DNA of 64,000 nt. Origin: Porticoccus sp. (GTDB lineage Bacteria > Pseudomonadota > Gammaproteobacteria > Pseudomonadales > Porticoccaceae). This document shows positions 20,939 through 31,235 of this stretch, piece by piece. The stretch covers positions 1 through 64,000 of the forward strand of contig JALRJN010000064.1 in NCBI GenBank assembly GCA_023261185.1. The letters are read 5' to 3'. The notes under the pieces are model-generated. The model saw only the letters and a list, made by a program, of their open reading frames with translations. It ran no database searches and was not told the origin of the DNA. The position numbers and the translations under genes are program-made. Each line of letters starts with the position of its first letter. Within the stretch, counting starts at the first letter, position 1.

Positions 20939-22753
20939 TCAGATATTTTTACCCGCCCGCTTGCGCTCGTTTTCGGTGAGCAACTTCTTGCGCAGGCGGA
21001 TGTGGTGGGGGGTCACCTCCACCAGCTCATCTTCCTCGATGAACTCCAACGCCTGCTCCAGGGTATGGCGAACCGGCGGTGTCAGAATCAGGTTTTCATC
21101 GGTGCCCGCTGCACGCACATTGGTCAATTGCTTGGCCTTGGTGGGGTTCACCGGCAGGTCGTTGCTGCGGGAGTGCAGACCTATAATCTGCCCCTCGTAC
21201 ACCTCTGCACCGTGCCCCAGAAACAGCCTGCCGCGCTCCTGTAGGTTAAACAATGCATAGGCAAGGGTTTTGCCTTTGATCATGGAAACCAGCACCCCGT
21301 TCTGGCGTCCGGCCAGTTCTCCAGCTTTCACCGGCCCGTAATGATCAAAAATACTGGTCATAATGCCCGAGCCACTGGTGAGCGTTAGGAACAAGGAACG
21401 GAAACCGATCAGGCCTCTGGAAGGCACCATAAACTCCAATCTGACCCGGCCTTTGCCATCCGGCTCCATGTTGGTCATCTCAGCCTTTCGCAACCCCAGC
21501 TCTTCCATGACCGAGCCCTGGTGCTGATCCTCAATATCGATCACCACCTGCTCGTACGGTTCCTGAATTTCGCCATCCACCTCTTTCTGGATCACTTCCG
21601 GACGAGACACACCAAGCTCAAAGCCCTCGCGGCGCATATTTTCGATCAGCACCGACAGGTGCAATTCACCGCGACCGGAAACCACGAATTTGTCCGGGCT
21701 GTCACCCTCTTTAACCCGCAGGGCCACGTTGTGGATCAACTCCTGCTCCAGGCGTTCCTTGATGTTACGTGACGTCACGAACTTGCCATCCTGACCGGCA
21801 AAGGGCGAATCGTTCACCTGGAAGGTCATGCTCACGGTGGGCTCATCCACGCTGAGCGGCGGCAACGCCTCCGGGCTATCCGGGTGGCAGAGAGTGTCAG
21901 AGATATTTAGCTTGTCGATGCCGGTAATACAGACAATATCACCCGCCTGAGCCTGATCCACCTCAAAGCGCTCCAACCCACGGTACCCCATGACCTGAAG
22001 CACTCTTCCGCGCCTGGTCTTGCCTTCGCGGTCAACCACCACGACCTGCTCATTGGTTTTCAGCTTGCCACGGGTAATACGGCCGATACCGATAACACCC
22101 ACGTAACTGCTGTAATCCAGCGCACTGATTTGCATCTGCAAGGGGCCGTCGAGATCCACTTCTGGCGCTTTGACCTGGTCAACCACCATCTGGAACAGCG
22201 GCGTCATATCCTCCTGCATATCTTCAGGATCATTACCCGCTATACCATTCAATGCCGATGCATAAATAATGGGAAAATCCAGCTGTTCGTCAGTGGCGCC
22301 CAGGCGATCAAACAGGTCAAACACCTGGTCCACTACCCAATGGGGGCGCGCGCCGGGGCGATCCACCTTGTTGACCACCAAGATAGGGTTGAGTCCCTGC
22401 TCGAAGGCCTTTTGGGTGACGAATCTTGTCTGCGGCATCGGTCCGTCGACAGCATCCACCAGCAGCAACACCGAATCCACCATTGACAGCACCCGCTCAA
22501 CTTCTCCGCCGAAGTCTGCGTGCCCGGGGGTATCCACAATATTGATGCGGTAACCATTCCACTCAATGGCCGTATTTTTGGCCAGAATGGTAATGCCTCG
22601 CTCACGTTCCTGGTCATTGGAGTCCATGATGCGCTCGGCACCCATCGCCTTTCGGTCCAGTGTTCCGGATTGCTGCAGCAGCTTGTCCACCAGTGTGGTT
22701 TTGCCATGGTCAACGTGTGCAATAATGGCAATATTGCGGAGTTTCTCGATCAC
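20939..22753 (-). CDS. typA: Ribosome-associated GTPase TypA/BipA
   Basis: This translational GTPase is related to EF-G and involved in 50S assembly and stress adaptation. The 604-residue protein has G1 AHVDHGKTT (about 12-20), G3 [18 protein letters not shown] and G4 [10 protein letters not shown]. The C-terminal BipA domain follows the EF-G-like domains III and V. It is divergent from the diguanylate cyclase across a 185-bp region that contains a long-spaced inverted repeat. Confidence 0.97.
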   Translation of the reverse strand: MIEKLRNIAIIAHVDHGKTTLVDKLLQQSGTLDRKAMGAERIMDSNDQERERGITILAKNTAIEWNGYRINIVDTPGHADFGGEVERVLSMVDSVLLLVDAVDGPMPQTRFVTQKAFEQGLNPILVVNKVDRPGARPHWVVDQVFDLFDRLGATDEQLDFPIIYASALNGIAGNDPEDMQEDMTPLFQMVVDQVKAPEVDLDGPLQMQISALDYSSYVGVIGIGRITRGKLKTNEQVVVVDREGKTRRGRVLQVMGYRGLERFEVDQAQAGDIVCITGIDKLNISDTLCHPDSPEALPPLSVDEPTVSMTFQVNDSPFAGQDGKFVTSRNIKERLEQELIHNVALRVKEGDSPDKFVVSGRGELHLSVLIENMRREGFELGVSRPEVIQKEVDGEIQEPYEQVVIDIEDQHQGSVMEELGLRKAEMTNMEPDGKGRVRLEFMVPSRGLIGFRSLFLTLTSGSGIMTSIFDHYGPVKAGELAGRQNGVLVSMIKGKTLAYALFNLQERGRLFLGHGAEVYEGQIIGLHSRSNDLPVNPTKAKQLTNVRAAGTDENLILTPPVRHTLEQALEFIEEDELVEVTPHHIRLRKKLLTENERKRAGKNI

Positions 22754-22825
22754 AGGAATTCTCGACAGGAAAAAACAGGCGCGGATTATAGCCGCTGTAT
22801 TCTCCGAAAACAGATATTTCTTCGT

Positions 22826-22868
22826 TCAGCACTTCTGTAGCCTTCAAATTCGATGATTTAAGTGCTGA
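22826..22868. repeat. Inverted repeat between typA and the diguanylate cyclase
   Basis: TCAGCACTT (22826-22834) and AAGTGCTGA (22860-22868) are perfect complements separated by 25 bases. They lie in the divergent promoter region. They could be an operator pair or a stem in the cyclase leader. No protein can be assigned. Confidence 0.5.
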
Positions 22869-22938
22869 GCGCCAGAATCGACAGCAGAGTAGAGTAGTCG
22901 TATTATCTCCCGCAAATTATGACAATAGGGTGATCCGG

Positions 22939-23898
22939 ATGATCAACAAACCCGAGCAAACTGAATTTGCCATCAATCTGATGCAACACTTGGTGACGGC
23001 TACCTTTGTACTGGATACTGACGGCAACGTGATTATCTGGAATCGTTCATGCGAACGGCTCACCGGCATTACAGCCGCTGAAGTCATCGGCACCAACAAT
23101 CACTGGAAAGCCTTCTATTCCAATCATCGTCTTTGCCTTGCAGATACCATCATTGAGGGCCGCACGAATGAACTGGACAAGCTCTACACTGTATCGGCAC
23201 AACCCTCAGTGTACGGAAATGGTTACAAAGCGGAAAACTGGTGCGTCATGCCCCGCATCGGCAAACGGCTTTACCTGGCCGCCGACGCAGGTCCAATCTA
23301 CGATAACCATGGCCAGCTGATTGCTGTCGTCGAAACCATCCGAGACCAGACAGACCAGAAAATTGCTCAAAAGAGACTGGAGGAACTGGCCGTCGTTGAT
23401 GAGCTGACCGGCCTTTTCAATCGCCGCTATTTTAACGATCATCTGGACTCCGAGTGGAAACGATGTGCCCGTGAAGGCACCCACCTCTCGGTGATCCTCC
23501 TTGATATCGACTATTTCAAGCAATACAACGACAACTATGGCCACCTAGTTGGTGACGAGTGCCTGAGGTCCGTAGCAGGTACGATACAGCGCAGTCTGTT
23601 ACGGGGGAGTGATTCCGCCACACGTTTCGGCGGTGAAGAATTCTGCGTTCTTCTTCCAGGAATCCAGCAGAAGGGCGCGACAAAAATTGCTAAGCGCATC
23701 TGTGCCAACATAGAGAAACTGGAAATTCCCCATCCCACCAGCCCCGTATCACAATGGGTCACGCTAAGTATTGGGGTTGCCTGTATCCTGTCTTCTGAAA
23801 ATGACACTCCGGCCAACTTGCTCACTCTAGCGGATGAGGCCATGTACAGGGCCAAAGCAGGCGGCCGCAACCAGAGTTTCTGCGCGGAAACTGACTGA
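22939..23898 (+). CDS. PAS-GGDEF diguanylate cyclase
   Basis: This is predicted to make cyclic di-GMP from GTP. An N-terminal PAS domain (about 15-135, NVIIWNRSCERLTGITAAEVIG) precedes a GGDEF domain (about 148-315). The active site is GGEEF (231-235), a functional variant. An RxxD product-inhibition site, RGSD, sits five residues before it (222-225), so feedback control is expected. There is no signal peptide or membrane helix, so it is cytoplasmic. The ATG at 22939 is preferred over an in-frame GTG nine bases earlier because AGGG lies at the right distance. The PAS ligand is unknown. Confidence 0.92.
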   Translation: MINKPEQTEFAINLMQHLVTATFVLDTDGNVIIWNRSCERLTGITAAEVIGTNNHWKAFYSNHRLCLADTIIEGRTNELDKLYTVSAQPSVYGNGYKAENWCVMPRIGKRLYLAADAGPIYDNHGQLIAVVETIRDQTDQKIAQKRLEELAVVDELTGLFNRRYFNDHLDSEWKRCAREGTHLSVILLDIDYFKQYNDNYGHLVGDECLRSVAGTIQRSLLRGSDSATRFGGEEFCVLLPGIQQKGATKIAKRICANIEKLEIPHPTSPVSQWVTLSIGVACILSSENDTPANLLTLADEAMYRAKAGGRNQSFCAETD

Positions 23899-23930
23899 TT
23901 TTCCCCGGCCTGCTACTCGTTAAACGCTGA

Positions 23931-24470
23931 TTAGAAGAGAATCATTTTCAGTCCGATAAGAATCAGCACCACGCCGCCAAAAAGCTCCGCCTTGCTCTCT
24001 AGCCAGGTGCCACTTTTTGTACCAATAAGCACACCCGCCATACTGAATAGAAACGTGGTCACCCCGATGATCAGACAGGCGAGCAGTGGCGCAACATCCA
24101 GCAGAGTCAGAGCAAACCCTGCTGCCATCGCATCGATACTGGTGGCTATGGCCAGCATCAGCATCACACGGTGGGTAATCGTGGCGATATCTTCCTCCAC
24201 CCCTTCGGCAAAGGATTCATAAATCATTTTTCCACCGATCAACACCAGTAACAGAAACGCAATCCAGGGTGCGGCAGCTTCTACCCAACCCAGCACACCC
24301 TTGCCCCCCAAGTAACCGAACACCGGCATCAACGCCTGGAACACACCAAAATAGATGCCCGCCATGATGGCTAACGACATGGGTCGGCGCTGGTGCTTGG
24401 CACCCAAGCCGATGGATACCGCAAAAGCATCCATACTTAATGCAACCGCCAACAACAGCACTTCCAACAT
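23931..24470 (-). CDS. mntP: Manganese efflux pump MntP
   Basis: This small membrane exporter lowers cytoplasmic manganese. The 179-residue protein, starting [23 protein letters not shown], has about six membrane helices in two internally related halves. The conserved aspartates are in LSMDAFAVS and [12 protein letters not shown]. The ATG at 24470 has AAGGA upstream. A longer in-frame extension would run into the terminator of the upstream gene. The 110-base leader does not show a recognisable yybP-ykoY manganese riboswitch. Confidence 0.93.
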   Translation of the reverse strand: MLEVLLLAVALSMDAFAVSIGLGAKHQRRPMSLAIMAGIYFGVFQALMPVFGYLGGKGVLGWVEAAAPWIAFLLLVLIGGKMIYESFAEGVEEDIATITHRVMLMLAIATSIDAMAAGFALTLLDVAPLLACLIIGVTTFLFSMAGVLIGTKSGTWLESKAELFGGVVLILIGLKMILF

Positions 24471-24578
24471 ACTCAGCTTTTCCTTCACTACATAAGGCGG
24501 AGAAACTGTAGAGACAACCTCTGCCGCTTTCAAGTAATGTTGATTCGACGACACAATGCCGATGGAGGAAAACAAAAC

Positions 24579-24600
24579 AGGCCACCTGATCAGGTGGCCT
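24579..24600 (-). terminator. Rho-independent terminator of the type III glutamine synthetase gene
   Basis: AGGCCACCTGA and TCAGGTGGCCT form a perfect 22-bp palindrome. On the minus strand it is followed by TGTTTTGTTTTC. It lies 32 bp beyond the gene's stop. Confidence 0.85.
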
Positions 24601-24631
24601 GCTTCTTCCCCAGGAATAGCTTTCTTGCTTG

Positions 24632-26806
24632 TTAACGGAAGAACAGCAGCTCCCGGTATTTTGGCAGCGGCCATAGTTCGTCAGAGACCTCCAGCTCAAG
24701 ATAATCTGCATGCTCTCTAACCTCATCCATGAGGCCGCGAATGGTATCGGCACAGAATTTCATATGATCTTCTGTCGTATCAAAATCGTGCATACCGATT
24801 AGTGATGATAATTCCTCGACCGCTTTCATCATGGCGCCGGTTTCAGCAGCTACTTTATTAACCACGGTGGCATCAAGTTCGACGCCCACTTCGCGGGCAC
24901 CCGAGATAGCACTACTCAAATCCGAGAGGTAGCTCATGGCTGCGGGGTAGATCAACGTCTTGGCCATATCGATAACCAGCTTTGCCTCTACTTCGATAGC
25001 CAGAATGTACTGTTCCGCATACACCTCGTATCGGCTTGCCAACTCCACCGGTGTCAACACACCGGTTTTCTTGAACAGTTCAATAACATCCGCCTCGAGC
25101 AGGGCTGGCAGCGCATCGGCTGTGGTGGGGATATTTTTCAGGCCGCGCTCTTCAACCGCCATACGGTACCACTCTGGTGAATATCCGTCGCCACCAAAAA
25201 CAACATTGCCATGCTGTTGCATCAACTCCTGCAGCACTTTGATAACGGCTTCTGTCTGATTGGAAGAAGCCGCCAGACTGGCCTCAAGCTTTTCAGCGAT
25301 CCAATCCAGGGAGTCGGCAAGCATCGTATTCATCGCCACCAGCGGGCCAGATACCGATTGCGAGGAGCCTACAGCCCGAAACTCAAAGCGATTACCCGTG
25401 AAGGCAAAGGGTGAAGTGCGATTACGGTCCCCGGGGTCACGTTCAAACTTGAGGATCTGGGTAAGCCCCAGATCCATCTCACCGCCTTTGACCGTTTCAT
25501 TCAGCTTGCCTTCCTTGATATCCATGAACAGCTTTTCCAGCTGATCACCCAGGTACACGGAAAGAATCGCCGGCGGCGCTTCGTTCGCTCCCAAGCGATG
25601 ATCATTTGCCGCAGACGCAATGGCAGCCCGCAGCAGGGGGCCATAGGCATGTACGCCGCGAATCACCGCTCCGCAGAACAACAGGAAGATCAGGTTTTTA
25701 TCCGGGGTGCTGCCAGGGTCCAGTAAGTTGCCCTGGGTGGAATTTCCCACTGACCAGTTAACGTGCTTACCAGAGCCATTTACACCGGCAAAGGGCTTTT
25801 CATGTAGCAAGCAGAGGAAACCATGTTTTTTGGCGGTCAGTTTGAGCAGAGTCATCAGCATTTGCTGATGGTCAGAGGCGACGTTGGCCGATTCAAAATA
25901 GGGTGCAATTTCAAACTGACCAGGTGCCACCTCGTTGTGGTGCGTTTTTGCGGGAATTTCCAACCGATACAGCTTGTCTTCCAGGTCCTGCATAAAGACC
26001 TGTACACGTTCGGGAATAGCACCAAAATAGTGGTCATCAAACTCCTGTCCCTTGGCTGGAGGAGCACCAAACAGACTGCGACCTGCCAGCAACAGATCAG
26101 GGCGACTGCTGGCAAAATTTTCATCCACCAGAAAATACTCCTGCTCGGCACCGCAGCTGGAGTTCAGGGTGGCAATGTCGGTTTCCCCCATCAACGACAG
26201 CACTTTTCTTGCCGACTTATCCATCGCCGCGTTGGAACGCAGCAGAGGAATCTTTTTATCCAGCGCTTCACCGGTCCAGGACATGAACACGCTGGGAATC
26301 ATCAGGGTTGCACCATTGTCCGTGTGCATGATGTAGGCGGGACTAGTGGGATCCCAGGCAGTGTAACCCCGGGCGGCATTGGTCATCCGCAGACTACCAT
26401 TGGGGAATGAGGAGCCATCCGGCTCGCCCTTGATCAACAGGCTGCCGGTAAATTCGGTAATGGCGCCGCCATCGGAATTGGTGATGATAAAACCATCATG
26501 CTTTTCGGCCGTGGCATTGGTCATCGGGTAGAAGATATGTGAGAAAAATTTCACCCCTTTTGAAATGGCCCAGTCCTTCATGGCGGCAGCCACGACATCT
26601 GCCGTGCCGGGATCCAGAGCGGCGCCTGTTTGCACGGTATTTTTCATGGCTTTGAAGGCATTTTTCGATAATGCTTCTTCCATGGTCGCCAGGTTAAACA
26701 CATCTGTTGCCCAAATTTTGCTCAGGGCTTCCGGCATATCAACAGGCAAGGGCTCGCGGTTATTGATTTCTGCAATGGCGAGCATTCGGGGTTGGTTTCC
26801 GCTCAT
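24632..26806 (-). CDS. glnN: Type III glutamine synthetase
   Basis: This ATP-dependent ligase makes glutamine from glutamate and ammonium. The start [16 protein letters not shown], with GAGGATACT upstream, gives 724 residues, the size of the GSIII class and far larger than GlnA (468). GSIII hallmarks are present: [56 protein letters not shown] and the metal/ATP block [20 protein letters not shown]. It lacks the Tyr adenylylation motif of GlnA, so regulation by GlnE is not expected. A second, class I-type enzyme (glnA) lies 2.2 kb away beyond thiI. A candidate sigma-54 promoter lies upstream. Confidence 0.95.
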   Translation of the reverse strand: MSGNQPRMLAIAEINNREPLPVDMPEALSKIWATDVFNLATMEEALSKNAFKAMKNTVQTGAALDPGTADVVAAAMKDWAISKGVKFFSHIFYPMTNATAEKHDGFIITNSDGGAITEFTGSLLIKGEPDGSSFPNGSLRMTNAARGYTAWDPTSPAYIMHTDNGATLMIPSVFMSWTGEALDKKIPLLRSNAAMDKSARKVLSLMGETDIATLNSSCGAEQEYFLVDENFASSRPDLLLAGRSLFGAPPAKGQEFDDHYFGAIPERVQVFMQDLEDKLYRLEIPAKTHHNEVAPGQFEIAPYFESANVASDHQQMLMTLLKLTAKKHGFLCLLHEKPFAGVNGSGKHVNWSVGNSTQGNLLDPGSTPDKNLIFLLFCGAVIRGVHAYGPLLRAAIASAANDHRLGANEAPPAILSVYLGDQLEKLFMDIKEGKLNETVKGGEMDLGLTQILKFERDPGDRNRTSPFAFTGNRFEFRAVGSSQSVSGPLVAMNTMLADSLDWIAEKLEASLAASSNQTEAVIKVLQELMQQHGNVVFGGDGYSPEWYRMAVEERGLKNIPTTADALPALLEADVIELFKKTGVLTPVELASRYEVYAEQYILAIEVEAKLVIDMAKTLIYPAAMSYLSDLSSAISGAREVGVELDATVVNKVAAETGAMMKAVEELSSLIGMHDFDTTEDHMKFCADTIRGLMDEVREHADYLELEVSDELWPLPKYRELLFFR

Positions 26807-27161
26807 GGGAGTATCCTCTGGTTTTGGGTGGAGAATTGATCGACTGTCTCCGCGCAAACAGCCCAGGGGTCCCATTCCGGGTAGTGAATGGTGTGAGGGG
26901 CCTGGTCGAATTGCTCTGGCAACAGAATGTTTCACAGACGAGTTTTTCGTATGTACCCGTTACCAAAGCAATTTTCAGCCCAATTTCTGAGAAAACCGTG
27001 ACAAAGTGCTGCAACGCCATGAATACGCGCTAATAGATGACTACAGGCGCAATAACCGCCTGCTCAAGAGAAAAGCATCGCCCACATCGGCCCACCACAT
27101 AGCCTCGAGCGCACCCCGATCGAACACGTCCTGGATCTTCAGGTGTTTTTTGGTGCGTGAA
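26807..27161 (-). promoter_or_regulatory. Leader and promoter region of the type III glutamine synthetase
   Basis: This is a 355-bp stretch between thiI and glnN with no credible gene. On the minus strand TTGG-GCTGAAAATTGCT (26967-26984) has GG and GC exactly ten bases apart, as in sigma-54 -24/-12 elements. The first position after TGG deviates from consensus (G for C). Start of transcription would be near 26956, leaving a 150-base leader. Only isolated NtrC half-sites (GCACC at 27111-27115, GGTGC at 27152-27156) lie further upstream, so activation by NtrC is uncertain. Confidence 0.42.
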
Positions 27162-28616
27162 TCAGGAAGTAGGCCGGTAAACCGCCACATTGTGGAACCC
27201 CTGTTCGAGCAGGAGTTCGGCATGCAAACGACTCATAACCCCTTTTTCGCAATAAAGGAGGTAACTTGAACTCTGTTCAAGGTGTTGAAATTTGTTTTGC
27301 ACTGCAAAAAAAGGTAATGCCTCAACGGTCACCCCCTGAATAGACAGAGGTCGCATCTCCACTTCATCCGGGTGGCGTATATCCAGAATCGTGGCACCCG
27401 GTTGTGGCGACTGAAAAATCTCCACGTCTACGGCATTGGCATCAACTTCCATGACTTCATCGATATTTTGTACACGGCTATTGGCCACGGCCTGCTCAAG
27501 CACGGAGAAATCGAAGTTTGCTTCTTCTGCGACAACCTTGTCTTCCCGGGCTCTAGTCGTCGGCTTCACAGAAATCACGCCACAGTATTCCGGCATACTG
27601 GCGGCAAACTCTTCAGTACCGATGGCCCTGGCAATATCAATGATGTCATTTTTATCCGAGGTAATGAGTGGCCGCAGAACCAGGGTTTTGGTTACCGAGT
27701 CAATCACCGCCAGATTAGCCAGCGTTTGACTGGAAACCTGGGCCACACTCTCGCCGGTAACCAGCGCCTGCACGCCCATGTCCTCGGCCACCTGTGTCGC
27801 GGCCCGCAGCATCATGCGTTTCAACACCACACCGATTTCGGAATTGCGAACCTTGCTTAAAATCTCCCCAACCACGCCGTCAAAGGGCACCGTAATAAAA
27901 CGCACGCGATGGGAGCTGCCAAACTTGCTCCAGAGATAAAAAGCCACCTCCTTCACCCCCACCTCATGGGCACGCCCACCGAGATTGAAAAACAGGTAAT
28001 GGGTCCGCAATCCACGTTTGGTCGTCAGGTAACTGGAAACGGATGAATCAAAGCCGCCAGAGATCAGTGAAATCACCGTATCCTGTGAGCCCAATGGGAA
28101 CCCCCCCAACCCCTTAGTTGTTTCCTCAATAACAAACAGCTCCTGCTGCTTGATTTCAAGGCGCACAGTAAGGTCCGGTTGTTTGAGGCTAACCCCCGCC
28201 GCCTCAGACTGGTGCAATAGGCCACCACCCACAATGCGTTCAACGTCGCCAGAGGTGAATTCGTGCTTGCCGCTGCGCTTTACGCGAAGCACAAAGGTCT
28301 TACCATTCAGCTTTTCTTTCCACACCAACAGGGTATTTTGAAGAATGTCATCAAAGCTCCCCAGGGGGAAATGTTGCACCCTGGAAAAATTGGCAATGCC
28401 CGGGGTTCGCGCCAACAAATCTGCCACACGAAGCGGGACCTCATCGCTTTCCGGGCCGATAATCTGTAATTTTTCCCAGTCCTGCTCAACCTGTATCGCC
28501 GGATCAATAGCACGCAGCATTTTGCGAAGGTTTTCGCGTAACTGCCGGGTCATTCGTTTACGAACGGGGGTACTTTTGATGATGATTTCAGGAAACAGCT
28601 TGATGATAAAGTGCAT
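27162..28616 (-). CDS. thiI: tRNA uracil 4-sulfurtransferase ThiI with rhodanese domain
   Basis: This enzyme makes 4-thiouridine at tRNA position 8 and, in gammaproteobacteria, also supplies sulfur for the thiamine thiazole. The 484-residue protein has an N-terminal ferredoxin-like/THUMP region (about 1-165), a PP-loop ATPase motif SGGFDSS (186-192), the disulfide-partner cysteine in PEYCGVIS (about 344) and a C-terminal rhodanese domain. The persulfide cysteine is C456 in LLYCEKGVMS. All catalytic residues of the long E. coli-type form are present. It shares its upstream region with divergent glnA. Confidence 0.96.
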   Translation of the reverse strand: MHFIIKLFPEIIIKSTPVRKRMTRQLRENLRKMLRAIDPAIQVEQDWEKLQIIGPESDEVPLRVADLLARTPGIANFSRVQHFPLGSFDDILQNTLLVWKEKLNGKTFVLRVKRSGKHEFTSGDVERIVGGGLLHQSEAAGVSLKQPDLTVRLEIKQQELFVIEETTKGLGGFPLGSQDTVISLISGGFDSSVSSYLTTKRGLRTHYLFFNLGGRAHEVGVKEVAFYLWSKFGSSHRVRFITVPFDGVVGEILSKVRNSEIGVVLKRMMLRAATQVAEDMGVQALVTGESVAQVSSQTLANLAVIDSVTKTLVLRPLITSDKNDIIDIARAIGTEEFAASMPEYCGVISVKPTTRAREDKVVAEEANFDFSVLEQAVANSRVQNIDEVMEVDANAVDVEIFQSPQPGATILDIRHPDEVEMRPLSIQGVTVEALPFFAVQNKFQHLEQSSSYLLYCEKGVMSRLHAELLLEQGFHNVAVYRPTS

Positions 28617-28751
28617 GGCGAAAAGGGTTCACTGCATATGGGTATTGGGGCGGCAGATTATATTACAAAAAAAGTACTATTCGGCTTATGATGAGAAACA
28701 GCACCACAGCGTGCGCACGGCGCACCAAATATGATCTTTTAGCTTAACTTG
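28617..28751 (+). promoter_or_regulatory. Upstream part of the thiI-glnA intergenic region
   Basis: There is no gene in this part of the 360-bp thiI-glnA spacer. It contains extra NtrC-like half-sites, GCACCA at 28701-28706 and at 28722-28727, about 130-155 bp upstream of the predicted glnA start. These could form a second, weaker enhancer site. The thiI promoter must also lie here, but no clear -35/-10 pair stands out. Confidence 0.4.
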
Positions 28752-28768
28752 TGCTTTATTGTGGTGCA
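28752..28768 (+). promoter_or_regulatory. Predicted NtrC binding site upstream of glnA
   Basis: TGCTTTATTGTGGTGCA matches the 17-bp NtrC pattern TGCACCA-N3-TGGTGCA. The right half is perfect and the left half is partial. It is centred about 95 bp upstream of the predicted sigma-54 start, a typical enhancer distance. Confidence 0.65.
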
Positions 28769-28829
28769 TAACGGCGCAAACCATACGGCGTGCTAACTAT
28801 AACCCATTGATTTTATTAATAGCCGCCGC

Positions 28830-28845
28830 TGGCATAACTTTTGCT
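28830..28845 (+). promoter_or_regulatory. Predicted sigma-54 promoter of glnA
   Basis: TGGCATAACTTTTGCT has GG (28831-28832) and GC (28843-28844) separated by exactly ten bases and matches the -24 TGGCA and -12 TTGCT consensus. Transcription should start near 28856, giving a leader of about 120 bases. Sigma-54 (rpoN) and NtrC are both encoded in this window. Confidence 0.85.
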
Positions 28846-28976
28846 TCAATTTGGCACACTGATTGCTAAATCACAAATTGAGCTGAAACAACAATCAATT
28901 TAACTATTTTGTATCATCGTGGTCCCGTCACTTCGGGCACCCGATTCAATCTGGATATCCATAACTGGAGGAGCTA

Positions 28977-30383
28977 ATGTCCAACAAAACCCTCACACTG
29001 ATTAAAGAAAGCGAAGCCCAATGGGTAGATTTGCGCTTTACCGACACCAAAGGTAAAGAACAGCACGTCACCATCCCCGTTAGTGCTGTTGACGAAGAAT
29101 TCTTTGAAGTCGGTCAAATGTTCGACGGCTCCTCTATCGCCGGCTGGAAAGGTATTAACGAATCCGACATGGTACTGATGCCGGATGACAGCACGTCTAT
29201 GCTGGATCCTTTTTCCGATGCCGTAACCGTCATTCTGCGCTGCGATATTCTCGAGCCATCAACTATGACAGGTTATGAGCGCGACCCCCGCTCCGTAGCC
29301 AAGCGCGCTGAGGAATACCTGAAAACTACCGGTCTGGGCGACACTGCATTCTTTGGTAACGAGCCTGAGTTCTTCATCTTTGACGACATCAAATGGGGCT
29401 CAGACATGAGCGGCAGCTTCGTTAAGATCAGCTCTGAAGAAGCCGCCTGGTCTACCGGTGAGACCTTTGCCGAAGGCAACATGGGCCACCGCCCTCGCGT
29501 GAAAGGTGGTTATTTCCCGGTTCCGCCAATTGACTCACTGCACGACATTCGTGCCGCGATGTGTGAAGCCATGTCTCAAATGGGCCTTGATATTGAAGTA
29601 CACCATCATGAAGTGGCTACCGCTGGTCAGTGTGAAATCGGCATTAAATTCAACACCCTGGTGAAAAAAGCCGACGACACTCAGATCCTGAAATACTGCG
29701 TACACAATGTGGCCCACGCCTATGGCAAAACTGCTACTTTTATGCCTAAGCCCATCGTTGGCGATAACGGCTCCGGCATGCACTGCCACCAGTCTTTCTG
29801 GAAGGATGGCGTTAACCAGTTTGCTGGCGACGGTTATGCTGGACTGAGTGAAACTGCCCTGTACTACATCGGTGGCATTATCAAGCACGCCAAGGCATTG
29901 AACGCCTTCACCAACCCCGGCACCAACTCATACAAGCGTCTTATCCCCGGCTTTGAAGCCCCGGTAATGCTGGCCTACTCTGCACGCAACCGCTCCGCTT
30001 CCATCCGCATTCCTTACGTTGCATCTCCGAAAGGTAAGCGTATTGAAGCACGCTTCCCCGACCCTATTGCCAACCCTTACCTGGCGTTCGCCGCCATGTT
30101 GATGGCTGGCCTGGACGGTGTTCAGAACAAGATCCACCCCGGCGATGCCGCAGACAAAGACCTGTACGATCTGCCCGCAGAAGAAGCAGCCGCCATACCA
30201 CAAGTATGTGGTAGCCTTCGCGAAGCACTGTCTTCCCTGGATGCAGACCGTGAGTTCCTCACCAAGGGCGGCGTCTTCACCGACGACATGATCGATGCTT
30301 ACATTGAACTGAAAATGGAAGATGTCTACCGTGTCGAGCACACTACTCACCCGCTTGAGTTCGACCTGTACTACTCCGTATAA
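28977..30383 (+). CDS. glnA: Glutamine synthetase, type I (GlnA)
   Basis: This is the main ammonium-assimilating enzyme, a dodecamer that converts glutamate to glutamine. The 468-residue protein has the latch [17 protein letters not shown], the metal-binding block [20 protein letters not shown] (here IEVHHHEV), and the ATP block GSGMHCHQS. The adenylylation tyrosine is Y397 in DLYDLP, so GlnE control is expected. GGAG precedes the ATG. A sigma-54 promoter and NtrC sites upstream predict induction under nitrogen limitation. It is followed by a strong terminator, then a DUF4124 gene and ntrBC. Confidence 0.98.
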   Translation: MSNKTLTLIKESEAQWVDLRFTDTKGKEQHVTIPVSAVDEEFFEVGQMFDGSSIAGWKGINESDMVLMPDDSTSMLDPFSDAVTVILRCDILEPSTMTGYERDPRSVAKRAEEYLKTTGLGDTAFFGNEPEFFIFDDIKWGSDMSGSFVKISSEEAAWSTGETFAEGNMGHRPRVKGGYFPVPPIDSLHDIRAAMCEAMSQMGLDIEVHHHEVATAGQCEIGIKFNTLVKKADDTQILKYCVHNVAHAYGKTATFMPKPIVGDNGSGMHCHQSFWKDGVNQFAGDGYAGLSETALYYIGGIIKHAKALNAFTNPGTNSYKRLIPGFEAPVMLAYSARNRSASIRIPYVASPKGKRIEARFPDPIANPYLAFAAMLMAGLDGVQNKIHPGDAADKDLYDLPAEEAAAIPQVCGSLREALSSLDADREFLTKGGVFTDDMIDAYIELKMEDVYRVEHTTHPLEFDLYYSV

Positions 30384-30441
30384 ATCGATACTCAACACAG
30401 AGTCGGCGGTCCACTAATACGGCCCGCTCTCTCAAACACAA

Positions 30442-30476
30442 AAAAAGCCCGCTATTTTTTGAATGGCGGGCTTTTT
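30442..30476 (+). terminator. Rho-independent terminator of glnA
   Basis: AAAAAGCCCGC and GCGGGCTTTTT form a stem around a short T-rich loop, followed by TC and more T residues. It is about 60 bp after the glnA stop. Confidence 0.88.
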
Positions 30477-30530
30477 CTTGTGTCAAAGGAAGGCTAGTCT
30501 TAGAAGACTCAACAAGGAGAATTGTTACTG

Positions 30531-31121
30531 ATGAGTGGATACTGTCGTTTAATTGCCCTTACCCTGGCGTGCACAATCGCTCAGCCCGCACTGGCAGAGG
30601 TCTACAAAACTGTCGATGAAGACGGCAATATCACTTATACCGACAACCCTACGGCCAAAGAAGGCAAAGTCGAAGAGGTTAAATTACCGGCTATAAACAC
30701 TCAGCCCGCACTGAAAACAAAAGCCGAAAAACCGAAAAAATCCGACACCGGCAACGGTTACAAGGAAGTCAGCATTCTATCTCCAGCCCAAGATGCCACC
30801 ATCCCGCCAGGCCAACTCAATGTTGTAGTACAGGTCTTTATGGAACCGGCTCTCCAGCCCGGCCACCGGATTCAACTTTTCCACAATGGTCAACCCTACG
30901 GCGAAGCGGCCTACGCCACTTCCTTTTCTATCGACGAACTGATCAGAGGCGAACATAACGTTCAAGTCCGGGTTATCGATACAAAAGGAAACTCTGTTGC
31001 CACCTCGGACAAGGTTACATTTTTCGTAAAAAGAGCCTCTCGCCTCAATAAAGAGGCCATTCAGACACAAAAATCAGACAGAGCAAAAAGAGTTCAAAAG
31101 GCCACCCAGGGGTCTAAATAG
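30531..31121 (+). CDS. DUF4124 domain-containing exported protein
   Basis: This 196-residue protein of unknown function has a signal peptide (about 1-22, ending QPALA). The DUF4124 motif VYKTVDEDGNITYTDNP follows directly at the mature N-terminus. A lysine-rich linker and a C-terminal immunoglobulin-like segment with STSFSIDELIRGEHNVQVRVID come next. The ATG at 30531 has AAGGAGA ten bases upstream; an in-frame TTG nine bases earlier is too close to that site. Genes with this domain are common near glnA-ntrB in Pseudomonas relatives, but its role is not known. Confidence 0.85.
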   Translation: MSGYCRLIALTLACTIAQPALAEVYKTVDEDGNITYTDNPTAKEGKVEEVKLPAINTQPALKTKAEKPKKSDTGNGYKEVSILSPAQDATIPPGQLNVVVQVFMEPALQPGHRIQLFHNGQPYGEAAYATSFSIDELIRGEHNVQVRVIDTKGNSVATSDKVTFFVKRASRLNKEAIQTQKSDRAKRVQKATQGSK

Positions 31122-31152
31122 CCTCTGTTCGATTTTCAAAAAAATCCCAATG

Positions 31153-31183
31153 AGCATGGCGCACCATCATGGTGCGCCATGCT
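31153..31183. promoter_or_regulatory. Perfect 31-bp palindrome, predicted NtrC site of ntrBC
   Basis: AGCATGGCGCACCAT and its exact complement flank a single central C at 31168. The core GCACCA-TCA-TGGTGC matches the NtrC pattern in all but the outermost bases. It is centred about 95 bp before the predicted sigma-54 start of ntrB. A TATAAT hexamer (31189-31194) immediately follows and could belong to a second promoter repressed by NtrC. A role as terminator of the upstream gene is less likely because no T-run follows. Confidence 0.8.
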
Positions 31184-31235
31184 ACACTTATAATCGTTAA
31201 TCCTTCTGTTTACAGGGGCTTAACGCACACCATAA

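Noticed and set aside
24471..24578. Manganese riboswitch (yybP-ykoY) before mntP
   Set aside because: The leader is short and lacks the conserved internal loops. Only a weak GCGG/CCGC pairing is visible.
27041..27223. Short minus-strand frame overlapping the 3' end of thiI
   Set aside because: It is about 60 codons, overlaps ThiI's rhodanese codons, and has no ribosome site or family resemblance. It might be a decayed fragment, but there is nothing to support that.
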